Part shown: one piece after another, positions 57,389-64,000 of the stretch
Layout of the letters: every line of letters begins with the position of its first letter
Position numbering within the stretch: the stretch's first letter is position 1
DNA from: CADEDH01 sp039029735
GTDB lineage: Bacteria; Actinomycetota; Acidimicrobiia; Acidimicrobiales; SZUA-35
DNA length: 64,000 bases
Direction: 5' to 3'
Assembly (NCBI GenBank): GCA_039029735.1
Contig: JBCCFL010000036.1
Coordinates: forward strand, 3,101 to 67,100
Translations under genes and position numbers: made by a program
The notes under the pieces: generated by a model
Database searches by the model: none
The model's input: the letters and a program-made list of their open reading frames with translations, nothing else
What the model was told of the DNA's origin: nothing

Positions 57389-57394
57389 TAGCGT
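57389..57394 (+). promoter_or_regulatory. Putative -10 box of the thioredoxin-like gene
   Basis: TAGCGT, 7 bases before the ATG at 57402. Confidence 0.4.
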
Positions 57395-57401
57395 GACAGG
57401 A

Positions 57402-58118
57402 ATGGCCATCGACGTCACCGACGCCACGTTCGAAACCGAGGTCGTGCAGCGATCCATGACCACCCCGGTGGTGGTGGATCTCTGGGCGCCGTGGTGCGGC
57501 CCGTGCAAGACGCTCGGCCCCATCATCGAGAAGGTGGTCGGCGAGACCAACGGCAAGGTGGTCCTGGCCAAGATCAATGTCGACGAGAACCCGAGGGCCT
57601 CGGCCACGTTCCGCGTGCAGTCGATCCCCGCCGTCTATGCCCTCGTGGAGGGCCAGATCGTCGACGGGTTCATGGGTGCCCAGCCCGAGGCCCAGGTGCG
57701 TGAGTTCGTCGACAAGCTGACAGTCGGTGAGCAGGCCGGCGAGCTCGATGCCCTCGTAGCTGCTGGCGACGAGGCGTCGCTGCGGCGAGCGGTCGAGCTC
57801 GATCCCACCTACCTGCCGGCCGTCGGCACGCTGGCCCAGATGCTGTTGATGTCGGGCCGAGCCGCTGAGGCGGTCGAGGTGCTCGCTCCCGTCGCCGACG
57901 ATCCTGCCGTGGCCCCTCTCGTGGAGGCCGCTCGGGAGCATGCGCTCCCGTCTGACGAACGCTCCCGGATCGACACCCAGCTCGACGAGCTCCTCGCCAC
58001 CGTGAAGGGCGACGACGATGCTCGCCAGCAGTTCCTCGAACTGCTCGACGAACTGGCCGTCGGCGACCCAGAGGGCGCCTCACGCTGGCGCCGTAAGCTC
58101 AGCACGGCGCTGTTCTAG
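57402..58118 (+). CDS. Thioredoxin-like co-chaperone (CnoX/YbbN type)
   Basis: A 238-residue protein. Residues 1-105 are a thioredoxin fold with the active site WAPWCGPCK (CGPC) and a cis-Pro loop VQSIPAVYAL. The C-terminal 130 residues are helical with TPR-like repeats (GDEASLRRAVELDPTYLPAVG, then LAQMLLMSGRAAEAVEVL), as in YbbN/CnoX, a chaperedoxin that delivers oxidised clients to chaperones. The intact CGPC suggests redox activity. ATG at 57402. Confidence 0.88.
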   Translation: MAIDVTDATFETEVVQRSMTTPVVVDLWAPWCGPCKTLGPIIEKVVGETNGKVVLAKINVDENPRASATFRVQSIPAVYALVEGQIVDGFMGAQPEAQVREFVDKLTVGEQAGELDALVAAGDEASLRRAVELDPTYLPAVGTLAQMLLMSGRAAEAVEVLAPVADDPAVAPLVEAAREHALPSDERSRIDTQLDELLATVKGDDDARQQFLELLDELAVGDPEGASRWRRKLSTALF

Positions 58119-58145
58119 GCGCTGCGTCGGGCGCTGACGCCCCTC

Positions 58146-58162
58146 CGAGCGCACGGCGCTCG
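58146..58162 (+). terminator. Hairpin after the thioredoxin-like gene
   Basis: CGAGCGC and GCGCTCG form a perfect 7-bp stem around ACG, 28 bases after the stop. No T-run. Confidence 0.35.
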
Positions 58163-58232
58163 CTGACAGGTTCGCCAACAGCCTGCATCCTCGCTTCCCC
58201 CAGCCAACCCCTCCGACGAAGAGGAGGCTGCG

Positions 58233-59009
58233 GTGGAACGTGTTCCCGCCGACCAGTTCGGGCCCGAGGCCCCGGCCACGCTCGCCGATCGATTCGATGG
58301 CGTCATCACCCGGCTCGACGAGCTCCGAGAACGGCCTCCCGTCGTGGTGGCCGCAGTGGTGCTCGCGGTTGTGGTGCTGGCTGCCGGGTGGTGGTGGCGT
58401 CAACGGCCGGTTGAGACCGTTGAGGCCACGATTCCCTTGGCCACCGCTGCCACCACGAGCGACGGCACCCAGGCCAGCAACGGAGCCGTGGCGCCCGAGG
58501 CAGGTGCAACCGAAGCCTCCGGGGCCGCTGCAGCAGAGACGAGCACCACCGCAGCTCACGTGATCGTGCACGTTGCGGGGGCCGTGGTCGAGCCCGGCGT
58601 GGTGCGCCTCGACGCGACCGACCGGATCGAAGATGCCGTGGCTGCCGCAGGCGGGGCCCGCCCCGACGGTGATCCCCATCAACTCAACCTTGCCGCCCCG
58701 GTCGTCGACGGGATGCGGGTGGTGGTGCCCCCGCTCGGCGAGGCGGCCCCGCACCCAACGGGGCTGGCTCCCGCAGTGGGAGCGGCGGCCACCGTCGACG
58801 ACGCAGCGGCGCCGACCGTGGTCGATCTGAACAGGGCGTCGGTGGCCGAGCTCGAGTCGCTGCCCGGGATCGGTCCGGCCCTCGCTGCCGCCATCATCGA
58901 GCGGCGCACGGTGGTGGGCCCGTTCGCCGCAGTGGAGGAACTGGTCACGGTGTCGGGTATCGGCCCGGCCACGCTCGCCCGGCTCGATGGTCGGGTGGTG
59001 GTGTCGTGA
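58233..59009 (+). CDS. comEA: Competence protein ComEA
   Basis: A 258-residue DNA receptor of the natural-transformation machine. It has a cytoplasmic tail, one membrane span (about residues 36-51, VVVAAVVLAVVVLAAGW), an Ala/Thr/Glu linker, an SLBB domain (about 108-165, VIVHVAGAVVEPGVVRLD) and a C-terminal pair of helix-hairpin-helix motifs (VDLNRASVAELESLPGIGPA, then VEELVTVSGIGPATLARLDG). The HhH pair binds duplex DNA outside the membrane. GTG start with GAGGAGG. The stop overlaps the comEC start (GTGA). Confidence 0.93.
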   Translation: MERVPADQFGPEAPATLADRFDGVITRLDELRERPPVVVAAVVLAVVVLAAGWWWRQRPVETVEATIPLATAATTSDGTQASNGAVAPEAGATEASGAAAAETSTTAAHVIVHVAGAVVEPGVVRLDATDRIEDAVAAAGGARPDGDPHQLNLAAPVVDGMRVVVPPLGEAAPHPTGLAPAVGAAATVDDAAAPTVVDLNRASVAELESLPGIGPALAAAIIERRTVVGPFAAVEELVTVSGIGPATLARLDGRVVVS

Positions 59010-60796
59010 GCCGCGAACCCATGGGCACGGGCGTGCTGTTCGGCACCGGGGCCGCGGTGTGGGTTGCCGCTGCGCTTGCGCCCCCGCTCAGCGCCGGGGT
59101 GTTTGCGGCGGCCGCCACCGCCGTCGCCGCCCTGGGTCTCGGCGTGGGCCGGCCTGTGCTGGTCGCTCTCGGCGTGGTCGTCCTCGCCGCTTGCGTTGCC
59201 AGCCGGGCCGAGGGCCGACACGTGCCCCTCGACGCGGGAACACTGAGCGCCTGCGGCGACCTCGTGGCCGAGGCCCGGCCGGCCCGCGGTGGGTGGCGCA
59301 GCGAGGTGGATCTCGCCGAGCCGCGAGCGCGAGTGGAGCTGCGGGCCTTTGGTGGCGAGGGGGCTCGTGTGGCTGGCCTCCGCGCTGGTGACCGGGTGTG
59401 TGGCTCTGGTCCGGTGCGCCCCGTTGCGGCCAGCGGGTGGTCGCGATCACGGCACGTGGTGGGGCGATGGACGCTTCAGGAGGTGTCGACGGCACCCGGC
59501 GAGGGTGCGGCGAGGCGAGCGGTCGAGGCGGTTCGAGCCCGAGTTCTGGCTGGCGGCGACGCGCTGGCGGAGCGGCATCGGCCGCTCTACCACGGGCTGG
59601 TCCTCGGCGAGGACCGGTTCCAGCCGCCCGAACAGCGAGCTCGGTTCCGAGCCGCCGGGCTCACGCACCTGCTCGCCGTCTCGGGCCAGAACGTCGCGTT
59701 CGTACTTGCGGCCACCAGGCCGCTCGTGCGCCTCGTGCCCCGCCGCGGCCGGCTGTTGATGGTGGCCGGACTGCTCGCCGCCTTCGCCATGGCCACCCGA
59801 TTCGAGCCCTCCGTGCTCCGGGCCGTGTCGATGGCCGCCATCGGGGCGTGGAGCGCCCACACCGGCCGCCAGGTCGACGGCGTCCGGGTGCTCGCGGTCG
59901 CCGTGATCGCGCTGATCTTCGCTGATCCGTTCCTCGTTCACGCGATCGGGTTTCAGCTGTCGGCGGCGGCGTCGGCCGGCATCGTGGTGTTGGCGCCGGT
60001 GATCGAGCGTCGACTACCGGTGCCGCCATGGGCGGGGGAGCCCATCGCCGTCACGGTCGCGGCCCAGCTGGCTGTGCTGCCGCTCCAGCTGGCGTGGTTC
60101 GGGCCGGTGTCGTTCGTGGCCGTGCCGGCCAACGTGGCCGCTGGCCCCGCAGCGGGAGCGGTGATGCTGTGGGGTGTGGTGGTCGGCCCGGTGGCCGGTG
60201 TGCTGCCCGGGTCCGTGGGGTGGTTCGTACAGCTGCCGGCCACTGGGCTCGTGGCGTGGATCGATGCTGTCGCCCGCGTCGCCGCCGACGCTCCGCTCCC
60301 TCGATGGTCCGGCGCTGATTGGGCGATGGCAGCCGCAGCTGCCGTCGTGCTGTGGGCCGTGCGCGCCGCAGTGGTGCGCCTGGTGTTGATCGCAGCGATG
60401 GCGGCGGTGGTGGCGATGAGCTGGCCGACCGGAGCGGCCGCGGTCGGTGTCGTCGACCTCGACGGGGGTGGGCGCCTCCACTACGCCGAGGATGGGAGCG
60501 CCACTGTGCTCGTCGTCGACGCCGACGCCACCGATGCCCTGCTGGATGCTGTTCTCGCCCAACGGGTGGGTGACGTGGACCTCGTGGTGTCTGAGGTCGG
60601 CTCGGGGCCGGGTGGCGCGGTCGCACGCTCGGTCGCAGCCCTCGTTCGGCCCGACGTGCTGCTCGCACCGTCCGATCATCGGCTGGTCGGGGCCACCCGG
60701 TGGCGGGCGCCGGTCGAGCTGCACACCGCGGGAGGAGCGCTCCACGTCGACGAGCGCGGCGGGCGGCTCGTGGTCGTGGCTCAGACGCGGGGCTAG
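59006..60796 (+). CDS. comEC: Competence protein ComEC/Rec2, reduced C-terminal domain
   Basis: A 596-residue DNA uptake channel. The N-terminal DUF4131 region (CGDLVAEARPARGGWRSEVD) and the competence domain with LTHLLAVSGQNVAFVLAATR, FEPSVLRAVSMAAIGAWSAH and VTVAAQLAVLPLQLAWFG are clear; the central spans continue to about residue 480. Full ComEC adds a metallo-beta-lactamase domain; here the final 115 residues keep strands such as VGVVDLDGGGRLHYAEDGSA but lack an HxHxDH motif, and the protein is some 150 residues short. DNA-strand degradation by this domain is therefore unlikely. GTG start overlaps comEA. Confidence 0.88.
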   Translation: MSREPMGTGVLFGTGAAVWVAAALAPPLSAGVFAAAATAVAALGLGVGRPVLVALGVVVLAACVASRAEGRHVPLDAGTLSACGDLVAEARPARGGWRSEVDLAEPRARVELRAFGGEGARVAGLRAGDRVCGSGPVRPVAASGWSRSRHVVGRWTLQEVSTAPGEGAARRAVEAVRARVLAGGDALAERHRPLYHGLVLGEDRFQPPEQRARFRAAGLTHLLAVSGQNVAFVLAATRPLVRLVPRRGRLLMVAGLLAAFAMATRFEPSVLRAVSMAAIGAWSAHTGRQVDGVRVLAVAVIALIFADPFLVHAIGFQLSAAASAGIVVLAPVIERRLPVPPWAGEPIAVTVAAQLAVLPLQLAWFGPVSFVAVPANVAAGPAAGAVMLWGVVVGPVAGVLPGSVGWFVQLPATGLVAWIDAVARVAADAPLPRWSGADWAMAAAAAVVLWAVRAAVVRLVLIAAMAAVVAMSWPTGAAAVGVVDLDGGGRLHYAEDGSATVLVVDADATDALLDAVLAQRVGDVDLVVSEVGSGPGGAVARSVAALVRPDVLLAPSDHRLVGATRWRAPVELHTAGGALHVDERGGRLVVVAQTRG

Positions 60797-61875
60797 CGGG
60801 CGCTCGCGTTGGCCGGCAGCTCGATCCGAACCGTTGTGCCTGCACCGAGCCCCGGACTCGATGCCGAGATCGTGCCGCTGTGGGCCTCGACCAACAGCCG
60901 TGCGATCGCCAATCCGACGCCGGTGCCGTCGGTGAAGTGCTCGTCCACCCGATGGAAGCGCTCGAAGATCCGCGTCTGGTCCTCCGGCGCGAGGCCGCGG
61001 CCGGTGTCGGTCACCTCGATCACCACGGTCGGCCCCGCTCTACCCAGGTGCACATCGACTGAGCCGGTGTCGGTGTATTGCACCGCGTTGCCCACCACGT
61101 TCATCATCACCTGGGCAAGGCGGTCGGCGTCGCCTTCCACGAGCGGCACGGGTTCGAGGTACAGACCGAGTTCGAGCTCCTTGGCCGCGCTCTGGGGTTG
61201 GAGCTGCTCCACGACGTCGGCCGTCACCTGGGCGAGATCGACGGACTGGTTGCGCACGAGATCACGCTCTCCAGCAGCCGACAGCGCCGAGAGGTCGTCG
61301 GCGAGGCGCCGGAGCCTGGCCGCCTCCCGACCGATCCGGGCGTAGGTCTCGTCGTCGGCGGCCACCACGCCATCGAGCAGCGCCTCCATCGTGCCCTGGA
61401 TCGTGCTGAGCGGGTTTCGCAGTTCGTGGGCCACGTCGCCGATGAGGCGAAGGCGGCGATCTTCGGTGGTACGAAGCTCGTGGGCGAGATGGTTGACGTC
61501 GTCGGCGAGCGCGTCGAGCTCAACGGTGTCGGCCGCCGGCGCGCGGCGTTCGTAGCGGCCGGCGGCGAGGTCGCGGGTGACGGCACCGATCTCCTCCATC
61601 GGACTGGCCAGCCTCCGGGTGACCCACCACGACACGAGGCCGGCGGCAATCGCCGCCGCCGTCCCGGCCAGTGCCAGCGCAGCCGGCCCGTTGCCACGCG
61701 ACCCCGGGCCGAGCATGCGAGCCTCACCCAGAGCGATGATGGCGGTCACCACCACGGCGAGCACCACGATGGCCACGACCATCACAACGATGTGGGAGAC
61801 GAACAGGCGTCGCCGCATCGACACCCGGCGTGGCAGGCCAGGGGCAGGCGCAGCGGGCGGCGGCACGCTCGTCAT
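60793..61875 (-). CDS. Sensor histidine kinase
   Basis: A 360-residue kinase with two membrane spans (about residues 25-50, SHIVVMVVAIVVLAVVVTAI, and 70-88, GPAALALAGTAAAIAAGLV), a HAMP linker (RRLASPMEEIGAVTRDLAAG), an H-box IGDVAHELRNPLSTIQG with the phospho-His, an N-box MNVVGNAVQYTDTG, and G1/G2 boxes DTGRGLAPED and DGTGVGLAIARLL. Very small extracytoplasmic part, so it senses membrane or cytoplasmic cues. Its ATG overlaps the response regulator stop (ATGA). Confidence 0.92.
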   Translation of the reverse strand: MTSVPPPAAPAPGLPRRVSMRRRLFVSHIVVMVVAIVVLAVVVTAIIALGEARMLGPGSRGNGPAALALAGTAAAIAAGLVSWWVTRRLASPMEEIGAVTRDLAAGRYERRAPAADTVELDALADDVNHLAHELRTTEDRRLRLIGDVAHELRNPLSTIQGTMEALLDGVVAADDETYARIGREAARLRRLADDLSALSAAGERDLVRNQSVDLAQVTADVVEQLQPQSAAKELELGLYLEPVPLVEGDADRLAQVMMNVVGNAVQYTDTGSVDVHLGRAGPTVVIEVTDTGRGLAPEDQTRIFERFHRVDEHFTDGTGVGLAIARLLVEAHSGTISASSPGLGAGTTVRIELPANASAR

Positions 61876-62573
61876 GCGATGAAGCGGTAGCCGACACCGC
61901 GCACGGTCTCGATGAAGCGGGGTTCGGAGGCGGAGTCCCCGAGGGCCTTGCGGAGGTTGCCGACGTGCACGTCCACGATGCGCTCCTCGCCGTAGAAGTC
62001 GCGCCCCCACACACGGTCGATCAGCTGGTGGCGGGCGAACACCCGGCCAGGGCTCTCGGCCAGGGCTCGCAACAAGTTGAACTGCAACAGGGACAGGTCG
62101 ACCGGCGCATCATCGACCGCCACGATGTGACGGTCGATGTCCACCGTGATGCCCGGGTATTCGAGCGGCTCGACCGTATCCGGCTCGGTGGCACCTGATC
62201 GGAAGCGGCGAAGCACCGCCTTGACCCTCGCCACCACCTCGCGAGGTGAGAACGGCTTCGTGACGTAGTCGTCGGCGCCCACCGACAGGCCGATGAGCCG
62301 GTCGGTCTCCTCGGCGGCCGCTGTCAGCATGATCACCGGGATGTCGGATCGGCGCCGCAGCTCGCGGAGCGTTTCGATGCCGTCGAAGCCCGGCATGCGA
62401 ACGTCGAGGATGATCAGGTCGGGCATCGGCTGGCGGTCGAGGCGGGTGACGGCGGCCGGTCCGTTGTCGAGCTCCTCAACGTCGTAGCCGTCGTCGATGA
62501 GGTAGGACGCGACGAGGCGACGGATCTCCGGTTCGTCGTCGACGATGAGGATGCGGTTGGGCACAGGGGTCAC
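61872..62573 (-). CDS. OmpR/PhoB-type response regulator
   Basis: A 233-residue two-domain regulator. The receiver has ILIVDDEPEIRRLV, the phospho-acceptor Asp in LIILDVRMPGFDG and the Lys in DDYVTKPFSPREV; the C-terminal winged HTH reads SPGRVFARHQLIDRVWGRDF and VDVHVGNLRKALGD. It is the partner of the downstream kinase (4-base overlap). The GTG at 62573 gives VTPVPNRIL; the GTG three codons later is also plausible. Confidence 0.92.
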   Translation of the reverse strand: MTPVPNRILIVDDEPEIRRLVASYLIDDGYDVEELDNGPAAVTRLDRQPMPDLIILDVRMPGFDGIETLRELRRRSDIPVIMLTAAAEETDRLIGLSVGADDYVTKPFSPREVVARVKAVLRRFRSGATEPDTVEPLEYPGITVDIDRHIVAVDDAPVDLSLLQFNLLRALAESPGRVFARHQLIDRVWGRDFYGEERIVDVHVGNLRKALGDSASEPRFIETVRGVGYRFIA

Positions 62574-62638
62574 GTCCGTCGTGCGCGGATGGGCCGACCA
62601 TTGCTGGCCGGCCCATCGCTGGTTGTTCGCCTCCGAGC

Positions 62639-62962
62639 CTATTCGTCGGTCGGGAGCGGGCCGGTCGGATCCTGACTGGCCGCTGGGCCTGGCGTTGCCG
62701 TGGTGCCACTGGGGGGCGGCACCACCTCGGCGCCGATCAGTACCGCCTTGCGGTGTTCGAACTCGGCCCGGTCGATCTCGCCGCGTGCGAAGCGCTCGCG
62801 CAGCGCCTCGAGTGCAGATCTGCTCTCGACGCTGTCGCCGCGGCGGCGCCGGATCAGCCAGTAGGCGAGGCCGCCGATCAGAGCGATGAACAACAGGAAC
62901 ATCAGCGGGCCGGGGCCACCTGGTCCGCCGCGGGCCACGAAGGCCAGGGTTGGGGTGAGCAT
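62639..62962 (-). CDS. SHOCT-domain small membrane protein
   Basis: A 107-residue protein: a Gly/Pro-rich N-terminus, one membrane span (about residues 20-37, LMFLLFIALIGGLAYWLI), a basic RRRRG turn, then a SHOCT domain (LEALRERFARGEIDRAEFEHRK) and a Pro/Thr-rich tail. SHOCT modules are short oligomerisation or scaffolding helices. It is upstream of the two-component genes on the same strand (65-base gap), so a link to them is possible. Confidence 0.82.
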   Translation of the reverse strand: MLTPTLAFVARGGPGGPGPLMFLLFIALIGGLAYWLIRRRRGDSVESRSALEALRERFARGEIDRAEFEHRKAVLIGAEVVPPPSGTTATPGPAASQDPTGPLPTDE

Positions 62963-63094
62963 TGCGTGGGTCCTCTCGGGTGGGGTTGGTTGATCTCATC
63001 CAACTGCGCCCCCATGAAGGCCTGATCGCGATGAACATCAAGCTTGTGTGAAGGGGCATTGTCTGCCCCGACTGGCCCTGCCTCGCCCGGAGTG

Positions 63095-63610
63095 TCAGGC
63101 GGCGTTGTCGACGGTCAGTCCGTGATCACCCAGAGCGGCCACGAATGACGGGTGCAGCCCCTGCAGCGTGACCCGGTGGCCGTGGTCGCGTGCGGCCACC
63201 AGTCGGCGGCCGAGTACGACGAACAGCCCGACGAAGGCCGCAATCGCCACGAGGGCGATGACCAGGGCGGTGACCAGGGCGAGATCGGTCGCCAGCCAGG
63301 CGATGAGGGCGACGATCGGCGCAAGCACCGATGCGGCCAGGGCGGCGGCCCGACCTCGGCGCCGTACCAGCTGGCCCCGAGCGGCGGCGCCGGTGAGCGG
63401 CACCCAGCCGGGGGTCCCACCGGAGGTGGACAGCAGATGGCCGGGGCTGGCGGCGGCCAGCGACAGTTCCTGGCGGTCGGGCAGGGGAGTGGTGGCCAGC
63501 AGCGAATACATCCGGTCGGCCGTTCCGCCGGTCACGGCGCACACCTGGGGCCAGGTGTCTCCATCGGCGAACGTCGCCGTCGCCACGGTGGCCTCGCCTG
63601 TGTTGGTCAC
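63095..63610 (-). CDS. Two-span membrane protein of unknown function
   Basis: A 171-residue protein with an N-terminal soluble part (DTWPQVCAVTGGTADRMYSLL, containing a single Cys), two adjacent membrane spans (about residues 90-108, LAASVLAPIVALIAWLATD, and 112-135, LVTALVIALVAIAAFVGLFVV) and a C-terminal basic segment with ARDHGHRVTLQGLHPSFVAAL. No family recognised. GTG at 63610 is supported by the box 6 bases upstream. Confidence 0.65.
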   Translation of the reverse strand: MTNTGEATVATATFADGDTWPQVCAVTGGTADRMYSLLATTPLPDRQELSLAAASPGHLLSTSGGTPGWVPLTGAAARGQLVRRRGRAAALAASVLAPIVALIAWLATDLALVTALVIALVAIAAFVGLFVVLGRRLVAARDHGHRVTLQGLHPSFVAALGDHGLTVDNAA

Positions 63611-63616
63611 GGGGGC

Positions 63617-63622
63617 AGCGTA
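63617..63622 (-). promoter_or_regulatory. Putative -10 box of the gene at 63610
   Basis: TACGCT on the minus strand, 6 bases before the GTG. Confidence 0.4.
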
Positions 63623-63657
63623 GTCACCGGGGCAACGGGCCGTGCCTGCGCCACAGC

Positions 63658-63682
63658 GTCGGGTCGGGTCGGGTCGGGTCGG
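63658..63682. repeat. Short tandem repeat of GGGTC
   Basis: Four exact GGGTC units (63661-63680) plus partial flanks, between the divergent genes at 63610 and 63753. Confidence 0.75.
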
Positions 63683-63738
63683 ACCGGTCGGCTTGGCAGC
63701 CGTGGCCCGCCGGGGGCGCTGCCGTCACAACCCGCCGG

Positions 63739-63744
63739 TACCGT
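63739..63744 (+). promoter_or_regulatory. Putative -10 box of folP
   Basis: TACCGT, 8 bases before the ATG at 63753 and 5 before the GTG at 63750. Confidence 0.35.
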
Positions 63745-63752
63745 CGTGCGTG

Positions 63753-64000
63753 ATGATGCTTGCCCTCGGCGAGAGCCGATTCGACGTCACCTATCGCCCC
63801 GTGGTGATGGGCATTCTCAACCGCACCCCCGACAGCTTCTACGACGCTGGCGGGTACTGGGATTTCGACGACTTCCTGGCCAAGGCCCAGGAGCTGGTCG
63901 ACGATGGGGCCGACTTCCTCGACGTGGGCGGGGTGAAGGCCGGCCCTGGCGACGAGGTGCCGCTCGACGAGGAGCTCGAACGGGTGGTGCCGGCGGTCGA
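63753..64000 (+). CDS. folP: Dihydropteroate synthase, N-terminal part
   Basis: The first 82 codons of a TIM-barrel protein that continues past base 64000. It carries the DHPS signatures VVMGILNRTPDSFYDAG and ELVDDGADFLDVGGV, which hold the pterin and phosphate sites. DHPS couples 4-aminobenzoate to dihydropterin pyrophosphate in folate synthesis and is the sulfonamide target. In a second actinobacterial group (FolP2-type) the enzyme has lost this activity; the N-terminus alone cannot exclude that. GTG at 63750 or ATG at 63753/63756 may be the start. Confidence 0.9.
   Translation, partial: MMLALGESRFDVTYRPVVMGILNRTPDSFYDAGGYWDFDDFLAKAQELVDDGADFLDVGGVKAGPGDEVPLDEELERVVPAV

Noticed and set aside
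62590..62615. TGGGCCG..CGGCCCA inverted repeat between the SHOCT gene and the response regulator
   Set aside because: Only about 7 pairs with inner mismatches in very GC-rich sequence; too weak to call a terminator or operator.

Overview
The window looks like a chromosomal segment of a high-GC actinobacterium, most likely an Acidimicrobiia member of the Ilumatobacter type (inference; no rRNA is present). Supporting signs are uniform high GC with strong G/C third positions, the order nadD - LytR_C protein - rsfS, the pair comEA - comEC, a class II DAHP synthase, luciferase-like (F420/FMN) oxidoreductases, DinB and DsbA-like proteins of the mycothiol type, DUF2510 and SHOCT small membrane proteins, and many apparently leaderless genes with a TANNNT -10 box 6-9 bases before the start codon.

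Layout. 1-7.6 kb: the start of the lipid II flippase murJ (runs off the left edge), a CbxX-type AAA+ ATPase, a divergent MoxR ATPase plus VWA protein, and two neighbouring membrane-anchored paralogues with a C-terminal galactose-binding-like domain. 7.6-17.8 kb: housekeeping genes, with class II DAHP synthase, a sigma-70 family factor, nadD, a degenerate LCP/LytR_C protein, rsfS, an AIM24 protein, leuS and a membrane-tethered nucleoside hydrolase. 17.9-19 kb: tRNA-Ala(GGC), followed by a small gene, an imperfect second copy of the tRNA 3' end, two related hairpins and a small membrane protein; this resembles a worn integration site. 19-36 kb: mostly single genes (SRPBCC, GNATs, LysR, PhyH, AzlCD, flippase-like membrane protein, CBS protein, YHYH lipoprotein, orphan NuoF, DUF2510 protein, DinB, YjbR). 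This stretch also holds two broken genes: a methyltransferase that has lost its SAM-binding core, and a lipoprotein split by an in-frame TGA. 36.4-39.9 kb: a co-directional dehydrogenase - 2OG/Fe(II) oxygenase of the HalD/BesD/ArpA type - TPP enzyme set. 39.9-49.8 kb: Rv2258c-like methyltransferase, SH3-like anchored protein, DsbA-like protein, RND permease, an LLM oxidoreductase with an acetoacetate decarboxylase-like partner, and a SnoaL protein divergent from a fatty-acyl-AMP ligase across a perfect 14-bp palindrome. 49.8-56.3 kb: a six-gene minus-strand glycosyltransferase cluster (CofC-like/GT2 fusion, cellulose-synthase-like GT2, two DoxX-type proteins, a truncated B12-binding radical SAM protein, a GT-C enzyme). 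56.3-64 kb: LLM oxidoreductase, thioredoxin-like chaperone, comEA-comEC with a reduced C-terminal domain, a two-component system, small membrane proteins and the start of folP.

Most genes fall into short overlapping operons (ATGA/GTGA junctions at azlC-azlD, LLM-ADC, ybaK-MBL, RR-HK, comEA-comEC, GT2-fusion, DoxX pair). No CRISPR array, rRNA, intact transposase or integrase was seen. The most unusual items are the glycosyltransferase/radical-SAM cluster, the 2OG-oxygenase operon, the divergent palindrome near 48.08 kb, the tRNA-Ala duplication and the two broken genes.
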